This document shows positions 55,284 to 64,000 of a stretch of 64,000 nucleotides of DNA, in pieces (position 1 is the first letter of the stretch; the number at the start of each line of letters is the position of its first letter). The stretch is from the NCBI GenBank assembly GCA_963573315.1, contig OY752152.1:806001-870000 (forward strand). Reading direction: 5' to 3'. A program made the translations under genes and the position numbers. Under the pieces are notes generated by a model. That model did not search any database and had not been told where the DNA came from. It saw nothing but the letters and a program-made list of their open reading frames with translations. The DNA comes from Entomortierella parvispora. Taxonomy: Eukaryota; Mortierellomycota; Mortierellomycetes; Mortierellales; Mortierellaceae.

Positions 55284-56946
55284 TTCGTTTGCTTCTCTCA
55301 CAACAATCGCCTCAAAATGTTTCTCCGCTTCATCTCATCTTACACATCATTCCTCCCGTCTACCGAGGGATTCTCATTCCCCAGAAGCCATCGTACAACT
55401 TTTTCTCATGGTGTCTGCTCGAACTATTTATTGATCACGTTTTTAACGACAGGCCTTATATTTCAAAGGAAGAAGCCATTAATGCCCAATTCATGGAATT
55501 TGCATCCAAGGAGTACGCCAAAAAAATCTTCAGCGAATGAAAGCTGTTGAATCATATCATCCTACGACACGAAAGCACGATCCAAAAGAGATGGCTCAAG
55601 AAAACGCGTGATCAACGACGAAACACCTTGCTCCACGCCTGACCTGAGATGCCCAAGAACCATCGTCCTGACATGGAGGCTTTATTTAACGAATCGCCAG
55701 AAACCTTTTTGTCTAGCTCCGAGTATCTTTGGCCCGACATCAACCTGGAGAACCTCCTAAAGCCCAAGATCATGCTTATTTCCTTAACGCTCGAGCCCGT
55801 CACTACCCATCCGTCTTTGCCGACGTGGATCGTCAGTCATTCGGGGTTGCTTGTCTCAGCGGGAAAGTAGTGCCAGATGATATCAGCCTACGCGCAATGA
55901 TGTTCACTGGACACAACTCGCCGTCAACATAGGACAAATATACAGCTGGAAGAAACACACAAGGAATCATCTAACTGGCACTTGACTGGCCAAGGTACGA
56001 CGCCTGGGATGGTCCTCCTTGTCCTGAAAGTGCAGGAACGCGTGTACAGATTCCTTGTCAGTTGCTGTCTACTATCCTCCAGGAGACTCGCGAGGCTGCT
56101 CTGGCCGATAGCACCCCAATTGAGCCCGCACCGCCATCGCCCCCCATGGTGGATGGCCCTGTGTATTCTCTGTCTGATATCGCGGACACAACTACATACT
56201 CGATTCCCGCCAAATTGGACCTTGGTTATCTCCGAGAGTTCATTGTCGCCAGACGCTCTGCTGCCGAAGACCATGTTTCGTCCCTCCGAGAGGATCCCGG
56301 CTATTTTGAGAGTACCATCTTCGAGATGAAGGAGCATCGGATGGAGAATTTTTGGACACTGAAGGACGAGCACACTCCCTGATAAGGTGACGCCCAAGGA
56401 TAAGAAGAACAAGAAGGGCACTCAAGTTGAGGAGTAAGTGAAGGACTTGAACTTCGGTCGGAGAGTACGATTGACAGCAAGGAGACAATGCAGCAACAGA
56501 AGGACAAGATCAAGACTCGTGGAACTGCTGAGGCTATGGCCGAAAACACGGCCGCGAAGGAGTCTGCAAAGGAGAGCGACATCACCTCGCAGGTCGACCA
56601 CCAACCAACCTTCAAATTGGACAAAAAAGCATTGAAGGTGTTCTCGACCTTGTTTTATCAACCCTCGGAGTCCTCACAGCCAGGAGAGATCCCTTGGAAC
56701 GATTTTTTACATGCCATGCGGGAGACTGGGTTCACTGCGGCAAAGATGTACGGATCTGTGTGGCACTTCACTCCTGTCAAATTCAATTTGGGAAGGAGCA
56801 TTCAATTCCACGAGCCACATCCCACCAACAAGATCCCTTTCAATACTGCGAGGCGCTTTGGAAGGCGGTTGTTCAGGAACTATGTTGGAGGGGTGATATG
56901 TTTGTTCTTGAATACCCAAAGGGTAACAACTATTAGAGTATTTTAG
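55274..56946 (+). pseudogene. Paralogue 4 of the SLREDPGYF family, heavily deleted
   Basis: Recognisable from FASKEYAKKIFSE. TGA replaces the Trp codon at the same place as in paralogue 1 (55538-55540), and a second TGG to TGA change hits HAWPEMP (55640-55642). Frameshifts follow near 55770 and 55930. At about 56382 the sequence jumps from the HSL block straight to the linker before the C-terminal module (KVTPKDKKNKKGTQVEE), a loss of roughly 0.9 kb compared with paralogue 6. The C-terminal module is nearly intact except for a small indel at about 56884 that changes the last residues. Confidence 0.85.
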
Positions 56947-57502
56947 GGATATACCGAATTGAGTTGCATGGATTCGCGAGTTGCAATTTTTTTTTGAGTT
57001 GCGTAAAAGTGGATGTTAAAGGTGGCAATGGTGAAGCCCAGGCGACATTGAGGGCCTGTTCTCTATCGTGGTGCCATTTTTCTGACTCTCACGGTTTTCA
57101 TACTGAAGAAGGGTAGTTGCGCAACCCGCAGACACTGTTGCTGCTGCAAGGCGCCAGTCGTACTATCACGCCCCACAATCATTACCTCTTTAGACACTCA
57201 TTCAACAAGACTCCAGTCTTTCTATACTTTTGACTGTTCTGTCAGATTGATGATAGTTGCCAACTCTGACCGTGCATCATAACTCTGGCAGACTGGACTT
57301 TACGACAACTTTAGAGGGAACTCAGAGAATGGAACTTGTGAGCCCATGCAGCTCAATTCGATATACCAGTATTTTAGTCTATGAACTGAGAGCGTCTCTC
57401 GCAATAATAAACTGCAAGACCTGGAGCCCTTAACACTCCGACCATCTCATTGCCCTGGTCTCTCTTTACACATCATTCCATTCCTCTTTCCAAAATTTCA
57501 AA
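56947..57502. other. Spacer between paralogues 4 and 5
   Basis: Contains a T run near 56987 and AT-rich stretches. No coding sequence or repeat is recognised. The promoter of paralogue 5 must lie here. Confidence 0.4.
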
Positions 57503-59905
57503 ATGTCGCGTTGCACATGTAACCAAAACCATTCACATCACAGCTTAAGTGCCCAACTCGTCGACTGGGGATCTAAGAAATGGGTCAATCAGATATTCGA
57601 AGATTGGAGACTGCTGAACCATATTATCCTGCGACACGAGGCTACGATCCAAAAGAAATGGCTCAAGAAAACCCGCGATCAGCGACGAAACACTTTGCTC
57701 CACGCTTGGCCTGAGATGCCCAAGAAGCATCGTCCCGACTTGGAAGTTTTCCTTGAGGAAAAGTCAAAAGATCCTTCGTCCAATCCAGCCTATCTCTGGC
57801 CAGATATCAATCAGGAAGACCTCTTAAAGTCCAAGATCCTCCTCATTTTCCTCAATGCTCGAGCACGTCACTACCCATCTGTCTTTGCGGGTGCGGATCA
57901 AGAATCGTTCAGGTTTGGCTATGTCAGCGGAAAAATACAGTCTACATTCATCGAAGAATATACGGTGATGTTCGCAGGACACAACTCGCCTGAAACCTAC
58001 GGACGACTTTACAGCTGGAGTGAGCATCCTGAGGCAATCAATTGGGAGAAATCTGGCCAAGGTGTCCAGGGTTTAGTGGGCCTCTTGATCCTGAAGGTGC
58101 AGGCGCGCGTATACCGATTCCTTGTCGATTGCTGTCTCCACATTCTCCAAGAGACTCGCAAAGCTGCTATGGCCGATAACACCTCAATTGAGCCTGAGCC
58201 GCCAGCCATTTCCATGATCGGGGGTCCAGTGTACTCCCTGACCGATATCGCAGCCGCAGCTCCGTACTCTGTCCCTGCCAAGCTGGATCTTGGTTATCTT
58301 CGGGAACTCATTGCCGCCAGACGCTCTGCTGCTGAAGATCATGTGTGGTCCCTCCGAGAAGATCCAGGATATTTCGAGAGTGCCCTTCTTGAGATGAACG
58401 ATCACCGACAGGAGCATATTCTGGACATCAACGGACGATCACACTCCATGCTAGCACCCTCGAATACGATTAGATACTGGAGAGAAATGGTGAAAATAGT
58501 GGTCATCCGAGCCACTGGTCATCTGGAGATGTGGCAACACCTATTGTCCCAGGTCGACGAGCTGATTCCTCTCCTGGAGAAGTACGACGGTCAGCTCAAG
58601 GTGGAATCTCCTCTCCCTGATGAGCTATCGGATGCATTCTTGGATTTGGTGTTCGGTCTTGAACACTACATGCTGTATCCATTGAAAACCCTGAACGACG
58701 GTATTCCTGCCTCTCCACCACTGCGGTCATGGTATGGTCGAATGCCCGAGAATGAGTCAACGACGATACTGGTATTTGCAAAACCGTACGTCAGAAAGGA
58801 CCCCACCCAAATGAAACTGATTTGGCTGTTCCAGGCCTTATTGGACGAGGTGCAGCGCAAGACAGCCGGCGAACTTCCGTTGCTGGACATAATCGAACGC
58901 GTGGCTCAAAGCGACCCGGAATCACGACAACTTTTCACAAGCACGATTGCCGACGCGATTGCAGACTATTCGCTCCTCGCAGAATGTAGCAGGCAGGTCA
59001 ACCTCTTTCAGCCATGGGCGTCGACCTTTCAGAGAACTGTGGCGGAGCAAAGCAAAAAATTTATGCTTCGCCACGCTTGGCGCATCAGGCGGGTATGCCA
59101 GGTTGAGACAGCCATTCCTCATATTGACACGAGAATTGGTGTCCCTTCCGAAAAAAGGTTTTACTATCCAGTCGACAAGAGAAGAACCAGGGAAAGCACG
59201 TTAGCGATGCAGAGGGCCGAGAGAAATTTGGACGAGCTTTGGAGCAGGATCGATGAAGCCATGTTGAAAACCGTCAATGATTCCAAAGGTGGTGTCTGGA
59301 CATGCCTGTTGTCGCCCGATCGGAAGCTACAGCGCACTCCTGATTGGGTGGAGCCCGCTCCTACGATGTCGCCCATGGAACAGACAATGAAGAAGGGGCC
59401 AAAGGTTGAAGACTTGATGCAGAGACTAGAACTTCGATCGGAGAGCACGGTTGATAACAAGGAGACGAAACAGCCGAAGGACAAGATCAAGACCCGTGGA
59501 ACTGCCGAAATTGCCGCCGGAACGACAGTGGCAGGAGAATTAACAGATGAGACCAACATCTCCTCTCAGATCGATCCCCAGCCAACCTTCAAATTGGGCA
59601 AGCGGGCATTGAAGGTGTTCTCGACCTTGTTTTATCAACCCTCGGAATCCTCACAGCCAGGAGAGATCCCTTGGAACGAATTTTTACATGCCATGCGGGA
59701 GACTGGATTCACTGCGACGAAGATGTACGGATCTGTGTGGCACTTCACTCCTGTCAAATTCAATTTGGGAAGGAGCATTCAATTCCACGAGCCACATCCC
59801 ACCAACAAGATCCCTTTCAATACTGCGAGGCGCTTTGGAAGGCGATTGTTCAGGAACTATGGGTGGAGGGGTAATATGTTCGTTTCCGAGGATCCGAAAA
59901 TATAG
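57503..59905 (+). CDS. Paralogue 5, intact SLREDPGYF-family protein, unknown function
   Basis: Single exon, 800 residues. It has a unique N-terminus (MSRCTCNQNHSHHSLSAQL), then the same conserved blocks as paralogue 2: LRHEATIQKKWLKKTRDQRRNTLLHAWPEMP, WPDINQEDLLKSKILLIFLNAR, SLREDPGYFESALLEM and LFQPWASTF. The middle (about residues 310-560) is the most diverged of the intact copies. The C-terminal module, in contrast, is almost identical in DNA to those of paralogues 4 and 6 (FKLGKRALKVFSTLFYQP onward), which suggests gene conversion or exchange of this segment. A cytosolic or nuclear location is likely. No known catalytic motif. Confidence 0.8.
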   Translation: MSRCTCNQNHSHHSLSAQLVDWGSKKWVNQIFEDWRLLNHIILRHEATIQKKWLKKTRDQRRNTLLHAWPEMPKKHRPDLEVFLEEKSKDPSSNPAYLWPDINQEDLLKSKILLIFLNARARHYPSVFAGADQESFRFGYVSGKIQSTFIEEYTVMFAGHNSPETYGRLYSWSEHPEAINWEKSGQGVQGLVGLLILKVQARVYRFLVDCCLHILQETRKAAMADNTSIEPEPPAISMIGGPVYSLTDIAAAAPYSVPAKLDLGYLRELIAARRSAAEDHVWSLREDPGYFESALLEMNDHRQEHILDINGRSHSMLAPSNTIRYWREMVKIVVIRATGHLEMWQHLLSQVDELIPLLEKYDGQLKVESPLPDELSDAFLDLVFGLEHYMLYPLKTLNDGIPASPPLRSWYGRMPENESTTILVFAKPYVRKDPTQMKLIWLFQALLDEVQRKTAGELPLLDIIERVAQSDPESRQLFTSTIADAIADYSLLAECSRQVNLFQPWASTFQRTVAEQSKKFMLRHAWRIRRVCQVETAIPHIDTRIGVPSEKRFYYPVDKRRTRESTLAMQRAERNLDELWSRIDEAMLKTVNDSKGGVWTCLLSPDRKLQRTPDWVEPAPTMSPMEQTMKKGPKVEDLMQRLELRSESTVDNKETKQPKDKIKTRGTAEIAAGTTVAGELTDETNISSQIDPQPTFKLGKRALKVFSTLFYQPSESSQPGEIPWNEFLHAMRETGFTATKMYGSVWHFTPVKFNLGRSIQFHEPHPTNKIPFNTARRFGRRLFRNYGWRGNMFVSEDPKI

Positions 59906-60110
59906 CTTACTAGAGTCTAGACCAAAAAAAAAAGAAATAATAATAACAAACATCGTGGCCGAACTCTTTGTGTTACAGCTCTTTGTGCTCTCGGTGACCG
60001 ATGTTGCATGATTGAGCAAGAACACACCCTTAATATTTCAGGCTGCCTTCATTCATGTCGTTTCTTCAGGTTCTGCTTCTCATTCAGAAATCATCCAAAT
60101 ACATTTCGAC

Positions 60111-62519
60111 ATGTCGAGGGCCCAGCAGGAATTCTTACATGCGAACGGGTTACTGGCCGAACCGACCAACTTTACGATTGAACTCTTCGACCACAAGTCC
60201 AAGGAGCACGCCAAGCAGATATTTAAAGACTGGAAGCTGCTGAACCATATCCTCCTGCGACACGAGGCCACGATCCAAAAAAAATGGCTCAAGAAAACGC
60301 GCGACCAACGACGAAACACTTTGCTTCACGTTTGGTCTGAAATACCCAAGAAGCATCGCCCTGACATGGAGACTTTATTTGAAGAGAAATCAGCGGGGCG
60401 TTCGTCCAATCCAGCCTACCTCTGGCCCGACATCAACCAGGAGGATCTCCTCAAGCCCAAGATCCTGCTCATTTTCCTCAATGCTCGAGGTCGTCACTAC
60501 CCATCTGTCTTTGCAGGCGCCGATGAACAGTCGTTCAGACTAGCCTATATCACCCAGAAAGTGAAATCGACGGATCTCGGTGGTCATACAATGATGTTTA
60601 CAGGACACAACTCGCCTTCAACCTATGGACGACTCTACAGTTGGAAGGAGCATGAGGAGTCGTTTGACTGGCTGATTACCGGCCGAGGTATTCTGCCTGA
60701 AATTGGTCTCTTGGTCCTCAAGGTCCAGGAACACTTGTACCGATTCCTTGTCAATTGCTGTCTCCACATTCTCCAAGAGACTCCCGAAGCTGCCACAGCC
60801 GATAGTACCCCAATTGAACCCGAGCCCGCAGCCATTTCCGTTATCGAGGGTCCAGTGTACTCTCTGGCTGATATCGCAGCCGCAGCCCCTTACTCTGTCC
60901 CTGCTAAGCTGGATCTTGGTTATCTTCGGGAACTTATTGCCGCCAGACGCTCTGACGCCGAAGATCATGTGTGGTCCCTCCGAGAAGATCCAGGATATTT
61001 TGAGAGTGCCATTCTTGAAATGAGGGACCACCGAGTGGAGCATCTTCTGGACATCTATGGACGTCCACACTCCTTGGTGTATCCCTCTGTATCGAAGGTG
61101 TTCTGGAGATATGTGGCGACCGATGTCCTTATCCAGGCAAATGGCATCCTTGAGGTGTGGGACCTCCTGCTGTCACAGATCGACGGACTGATTTCTCTTC
61201 TAAAGAAGTACGAAGGCCAGCTCAAGGAGGAATCCCCTCTTCCAGATGATCTTTTGAACTCCTTCTTGGACCTGGAGTACTGTATCAGTGGCTATATGTT
61301 TATCCCGTTGACGACCCTGAAGCACGTTGTTAATGGTTCACCTCCATTGCGTGGCTGGTTTACTCGCATGCCCGAAGAAAGCCCACAATCGTTCCAGCTG
61401 ATGACCAAGCCACCAGTCAATAAGGATCCAACCCAGGAGAGACTCATCGTTCTTTCCAAGGTCTTGTTTGACGATGATTCACGCGACAAGATCGGCGTGG
61501 CTATTCTGTTGGATATGATCGATCGCCTGGATCAGAATGGCCCAAAGTCCAGGAATCTTTTCACCAACAAGGTCGCAAGCACGATCGCAGACTATTCCCT
61601 TCTCGCGGAGTGCCAGAGACAGATTACCCTTTTCCAGCCATGGGCGTCAACTTTTAAGCAGCATGCGAGCGAGAGACGAAGTAAAATCACGTCGAACTAT
61701 GTTGAGCTCACCAAGCGGATGGCTAAAGTCGAGGCGGCCCTAGGAACCATCGACACAAGTATTGCAGACCCCTCGGACAAGAGATTCGACTATCCAGCGG
61801 AGAAGAGGAAAACCAAGGAAAACACACTGGCGATGCAAAAGGCCGAAAGGAATCTAGACAGTTTCTGGAGAGTGATTGACCGAGTTGTGCTGAAGGCGGC
61901 CAACGATTCGCTATTGTCACCACCTGACCGAACTCTGCAGCGTACCCCTGATTGGGTAGAGTCGGTACCCAAGGTGACACCCAAGGATAAGAAGGAGAAC
62001 AAGAAGGGGGCTCAGGTTGAGGAGCTGATGCAAGGACTTGAACTTCGTTCGGAGAGTACGATTGACAGCAAGGAGACAATGCAACAACAGAAGGACAAGG
62101 TCAAGACTCGTGGAACTGCTGATGCTATGGCCGAAAATACGGCCGCCAAGGAGTCTGCAAAAGAGAGCGACATCACCTCGCAGGTCGACCACCAACCAAC
62201 CTTCAAATTGGACAAAAAAGCATTGAAGGTGTTCTCGACCTTGTTTTATCAACCCTCGGAGTCCTCACAGCCAGGAGAGATCCCTTGGAACGATTTTTTG
62301 CATGCCATGCGGGAGACTGGATTCACAGCGGCAAAGATGTACGGATCTGTGTGGCACTTCACTCCTGTCAAATTCAATTTGGGAAGGAGCATTCAATTCC
62401 ACGAGCCACATCCCACCAACAAGATCCCTTTCAATACTGCGAGGCGCTTTGGAAGGCGGTTGTTCAGGAACTATGGGTGGAGAGGCGATATGTTTGTTCC
62501 CGAGGATCCAAAGGTGTAG
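60111..62519 (+). CDS. Paralogue 6, intact SLREDPGYF-family protein, unknown function
   Basis: Single exon, 802 residues from the ATG at 60111. An in-frame upstream start at 60012 would add 33 residues, but MSRAQQEFL matches the MSR start of paralogues 3 and 5. All conserved blocks are present, including WPDINQEDLLKPKILLIFLNAR, TMMFTGHNSPSTYGRLYSW, SLREDPGYFESAILEMRDHR and LFQPWASTF. In the region where other copies read SKNGVWTCLLSPDR this copy reads DSLLSPPDR, a short in-frame loss. The C-terminal module ends GRRLFRNYGWRGDMFVPEDPKV, as in paralogue 2. It is closest to paralogue 3 in the N-terminal half and to paralogue 4 in the C-terminal half. Confidence 0.82.
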   Translation: MSRAQQEFLHANGLLAEPTNFTIELFDHKSKEHAKQIFKDWKLLNHILLRHEATIQKKWLKKTRDQRRNTLLHVWSEIPKKHRPDMETLFEEKSAGRSSNPAYLWPDINQEDLLKPKILLIFLNARGRHYPSVFAGADEQSFRLAYITQKVKSTDLGGHTMMFTGHNSPSTYGRLYSWKEHEESFDWLITGRGILPEIGLLVLKVQEHLYRFLVNCCLHILQETPEAATADSTPIEPEPAAISVIEGPVYSLADIAAAAPYSVPAKLDLGYLRELIAARRSDAEDHVWSLREDPGYFESAILEMRDHRVEHLLDIYGRPHSLVYPSVSKVFWRYVATDVLIQANGILEVWDLLLSQIDGLISLLKKYEGQLKEESPLPDDLLNSFLDLEYCISGYMFIPLTTLKHVVNGSPPLRGWFTRMPEESPQSFQLMTKPPVNKDPTQERLIVLSKVLFDDDSRDKIGVAILLDMIDRLDQNGPKSRNLFTNKVASTIADYSLLAECQRQITLFQPWASTFKQHASERRSKITSNYVELTKRMAKVEAALGTIDTSIADPSDKRFDYPAEKRKTKENTLAMQKAERNLDSFWRVIDRVVLKAANDSLLSPPDRTLQRTPDWVESVPKVTPKDKKENKKGAQVEELMQGLELRSESTIDSKETMQQQKDKVKTRGTADAMAENTAAKESAKESDITSQVDHQPTFKLDKKALKVFSTLFYQPSESSQPGEIPWNDFLHAMRETGFTAAKMYGSVWHFTPVKFNLGRSIQFHEPHPTNKIPFNTARRFGRRLFRNYGWRGDMFVPEDPKV

Positions 62520-64000
62520 TTTTTTGAAAAGTCAACAAGACTATAGAATATATAACTATGAAATTTGTGCCGATCAGTTCTTTGTTCTTTGGGTTTGGCA
62601 AGAAAGTGATCCAAGGCTCCGAAACGACACTGGTTTGGCCTAGAGGATGGTTGATGATTAGAAATAATCTGTCGGTTGAATCCAGGGCCCTGACCAAGTC
62701 TAGCGTCATTGAATACGGAGAGTGGTCGTGATGGGTACAGGAATATGTGTTGGTTAAAGAGACAGACCAGGTTTGCGAGGGATAGATTCAAGCGGGGAAG
62801 CGGGGACAGGTGGATCAAGAACAAATGACGCGACAGAAACTTTGTTTCCGCGCCAGTTTTTGTGCCACTGGCTGATGGAGAACAACACCCCTCTTCCCCC
62901 CTGTTCTCATTATCCCATACCACGGCCCATGGTTTTTCCATCTTCATTATTCCACCCTTCCCTTCTCTTTATTTACGGCATCCAGCCTTCCAGGCGTCCC
63001 TCTTTCCGAGGATGCCGTTGACACATTGCCGTTATTCGCAAGAATGACATATAACGATGGCTATGGGCCCATGCAAGTCCTACCCAACTTAGCGTGTTTC
63101 AAACAGACGGATGACAGCCCGCCCCGCCTTGTCGATATTGTCGCCTCACAGTTATCAGGAGGCTTATTCAAGTTATGACTGTCCGAAATCACCTAGTGGC
63201 CGCCAAAATTGCTCAGTATTTTGACGGTCAGCCGGTGCCACCAACATTGTCGACACCATGTGCGGACGAAATCATCTTGTTGAATACCAATAACTAGATC
63301 CACAAGCAACACTTTTGGGCGGCAGGGGGGATCGACCTTCATCATATGAAGCCAGGATGGTGCCTTTTTTTTTCTTCTGTTTGCATGTCATTTGGGCCAG
63401 GCAAAATAAAAGATTGTTTTGTTTAATCACCATTTATTAAAAGATACCGAGCTATTGGGCTATGGCTACGATGGCTTGTGGTCTTGTCGTTTGGTACCAT
63501 TCCGGGGGGAGGGGGACCTATCTCTAAGCACGCTCTTGCCAAGGAGAAGAGGGAGAAAAAGAGAAAAAGAAAAAAAAGGCAAACTTACCGTCCTGAATCC
63601 CGAGTCTTGAGTCCTGACGCCGACAGTGGCCCTAGAAAGAAAAGAAAGAACATCTTTTATTTAATAAAAACACCTATAGACGCCCTCCTGATCCTGATCC
63701 TGATCCCGATCTTGACCTATTAAGAGAGAAAAGCAAAAGAAAGGTCAGAAACACAGAACATCTTTTATTTAATAAAAACAACTATGACGCCCTCCTGATC
63801 CTGATCTATTAAGACCAAAGACAAAGAAGAGAGTAAGGAGGTCAGCCTTGACTTTTTGATCATAAAAGACAGAGTGAAAGAGACTTGAGAAAAACTGGGT
63901 GGAAGGCAAGAGTGTGAGAAAGCGAGAAAAAAGTAAAGAAAAAGTCAGTGAGAGTAGATGTTCAACAACGACGAAGCGAAGATGTGTGTTGGAAGAGGGT
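62520..64000. other. Distal intergenic region with a short duplication
   Basis: No supported gene. A direct duplication is seen: AACATCTTTTATTTAATAAA at 63650 and again at 63757, each followed by AACA(C)CTAT, GACGCCCTCCTGATCCTGATC and CTATTAAGA. The end of the window is GA-rich. Confidence 0.45.
63650..63812. repeat. Direct duplication, about 55-75 bp, two copies
   Basis: Copies at about 63650-63724 and 63757-63812. The first has extra CTGATC/CCGATC hexamer units (GATCCTGATCCTGATCCCGATC) that the second lacks. Confidence 0.75.

Noticed and set aside
47646..55642. TGA as a recoded Trp codon in the paralogue array
   Set aside because: Intact paralogues use TGG at these positions, and the same copies also carry frameshifts and deletions, so the TGAs are nonsense mutations.
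62471..62947. 158-codon minus-strand frame after paralogue 6
   Set aside because: It overlaps the end of paralogue 6 and has no recognisable features.

Overview
This is a nuclear window from a filamentous fungus. Evidence for that: many short GT-AG introns, a mitochondrial uS13 gene, a WOPR (Gti1/Pac2) regulator, a Cdc7/SepH-type kinase, long homopolymer runs and low-complexity gene leaders. The overall look (BAHD-type acyltransferase relic, Crinkler-like fragment, Ser/His/Gln-rich regulators) suggests Mucoromycota, probably Mortierellaceae. That placement is inference; no marker in the window proves it.

Layout. 1-11 kb: mitochondrial ribosomal protein uS13; a SAM methyltransferase with an N-myristoylation-type start; a DUF1308 (C7orf25-like) protein. 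11.3-12.1 kb: a small secreted protein with threonine-rich tandem repeats. 12.4-18.1 kb: an accessory island. Two oppositely oriented arrays of a ~63-bp repeat with a hairpin core form a foldback-like unit. Inside one array sits a 4.88-kb element with 330-bp inverted repeats that I read as identical, flanked by a 15-bp direct repeat. It carries two convergent genes, a RecQ-like helicase and a DUF6589-like protein, and both start codons lie inside the terminal repeats. 18.2-21.8 kb: a zinc-finger protein and a decayed relative. 22.2-32.3 kb: conserved genes (coiled-coil protein, NCB5OR-type cytochrome b5 protein, WDR89, WOPR regulator) with one decayed BAHD acyltransferase. 32.3-38.3 kb: about 6 kb without a convincing gene, between the divergent WOPR and kinase genes. 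38.3-45.3 kb: a 12-exon gene joining a calponin-homology domain, a Cdc7-like kinase and a C1 zinc finger. 45.7-47.4 kb: a Ty3/gypsy reverse-transcriptase scrap, a 160-bp tandem repeat and a Crinkler-like fragment. 47.5-62.5 kb: six tandem same-strand paralogues of an ~800-residue fungal family of unknown function, three intact and three broken. 62.5-64 kb: no gene seen.

The two most interesting points are the helicase/DUF6589 inverted-repeat element, which looks like a complete and recently inserted transposon of a kind I do not recognise, and the tandem paralogue array, whose C-terminal module is more alike between copies than the rest of the protein. Exon boundaries were assigned by hand from GT-AG signals and reading-frame continuity. 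Family assignments rest on remembered motif patterns, not on a database search.
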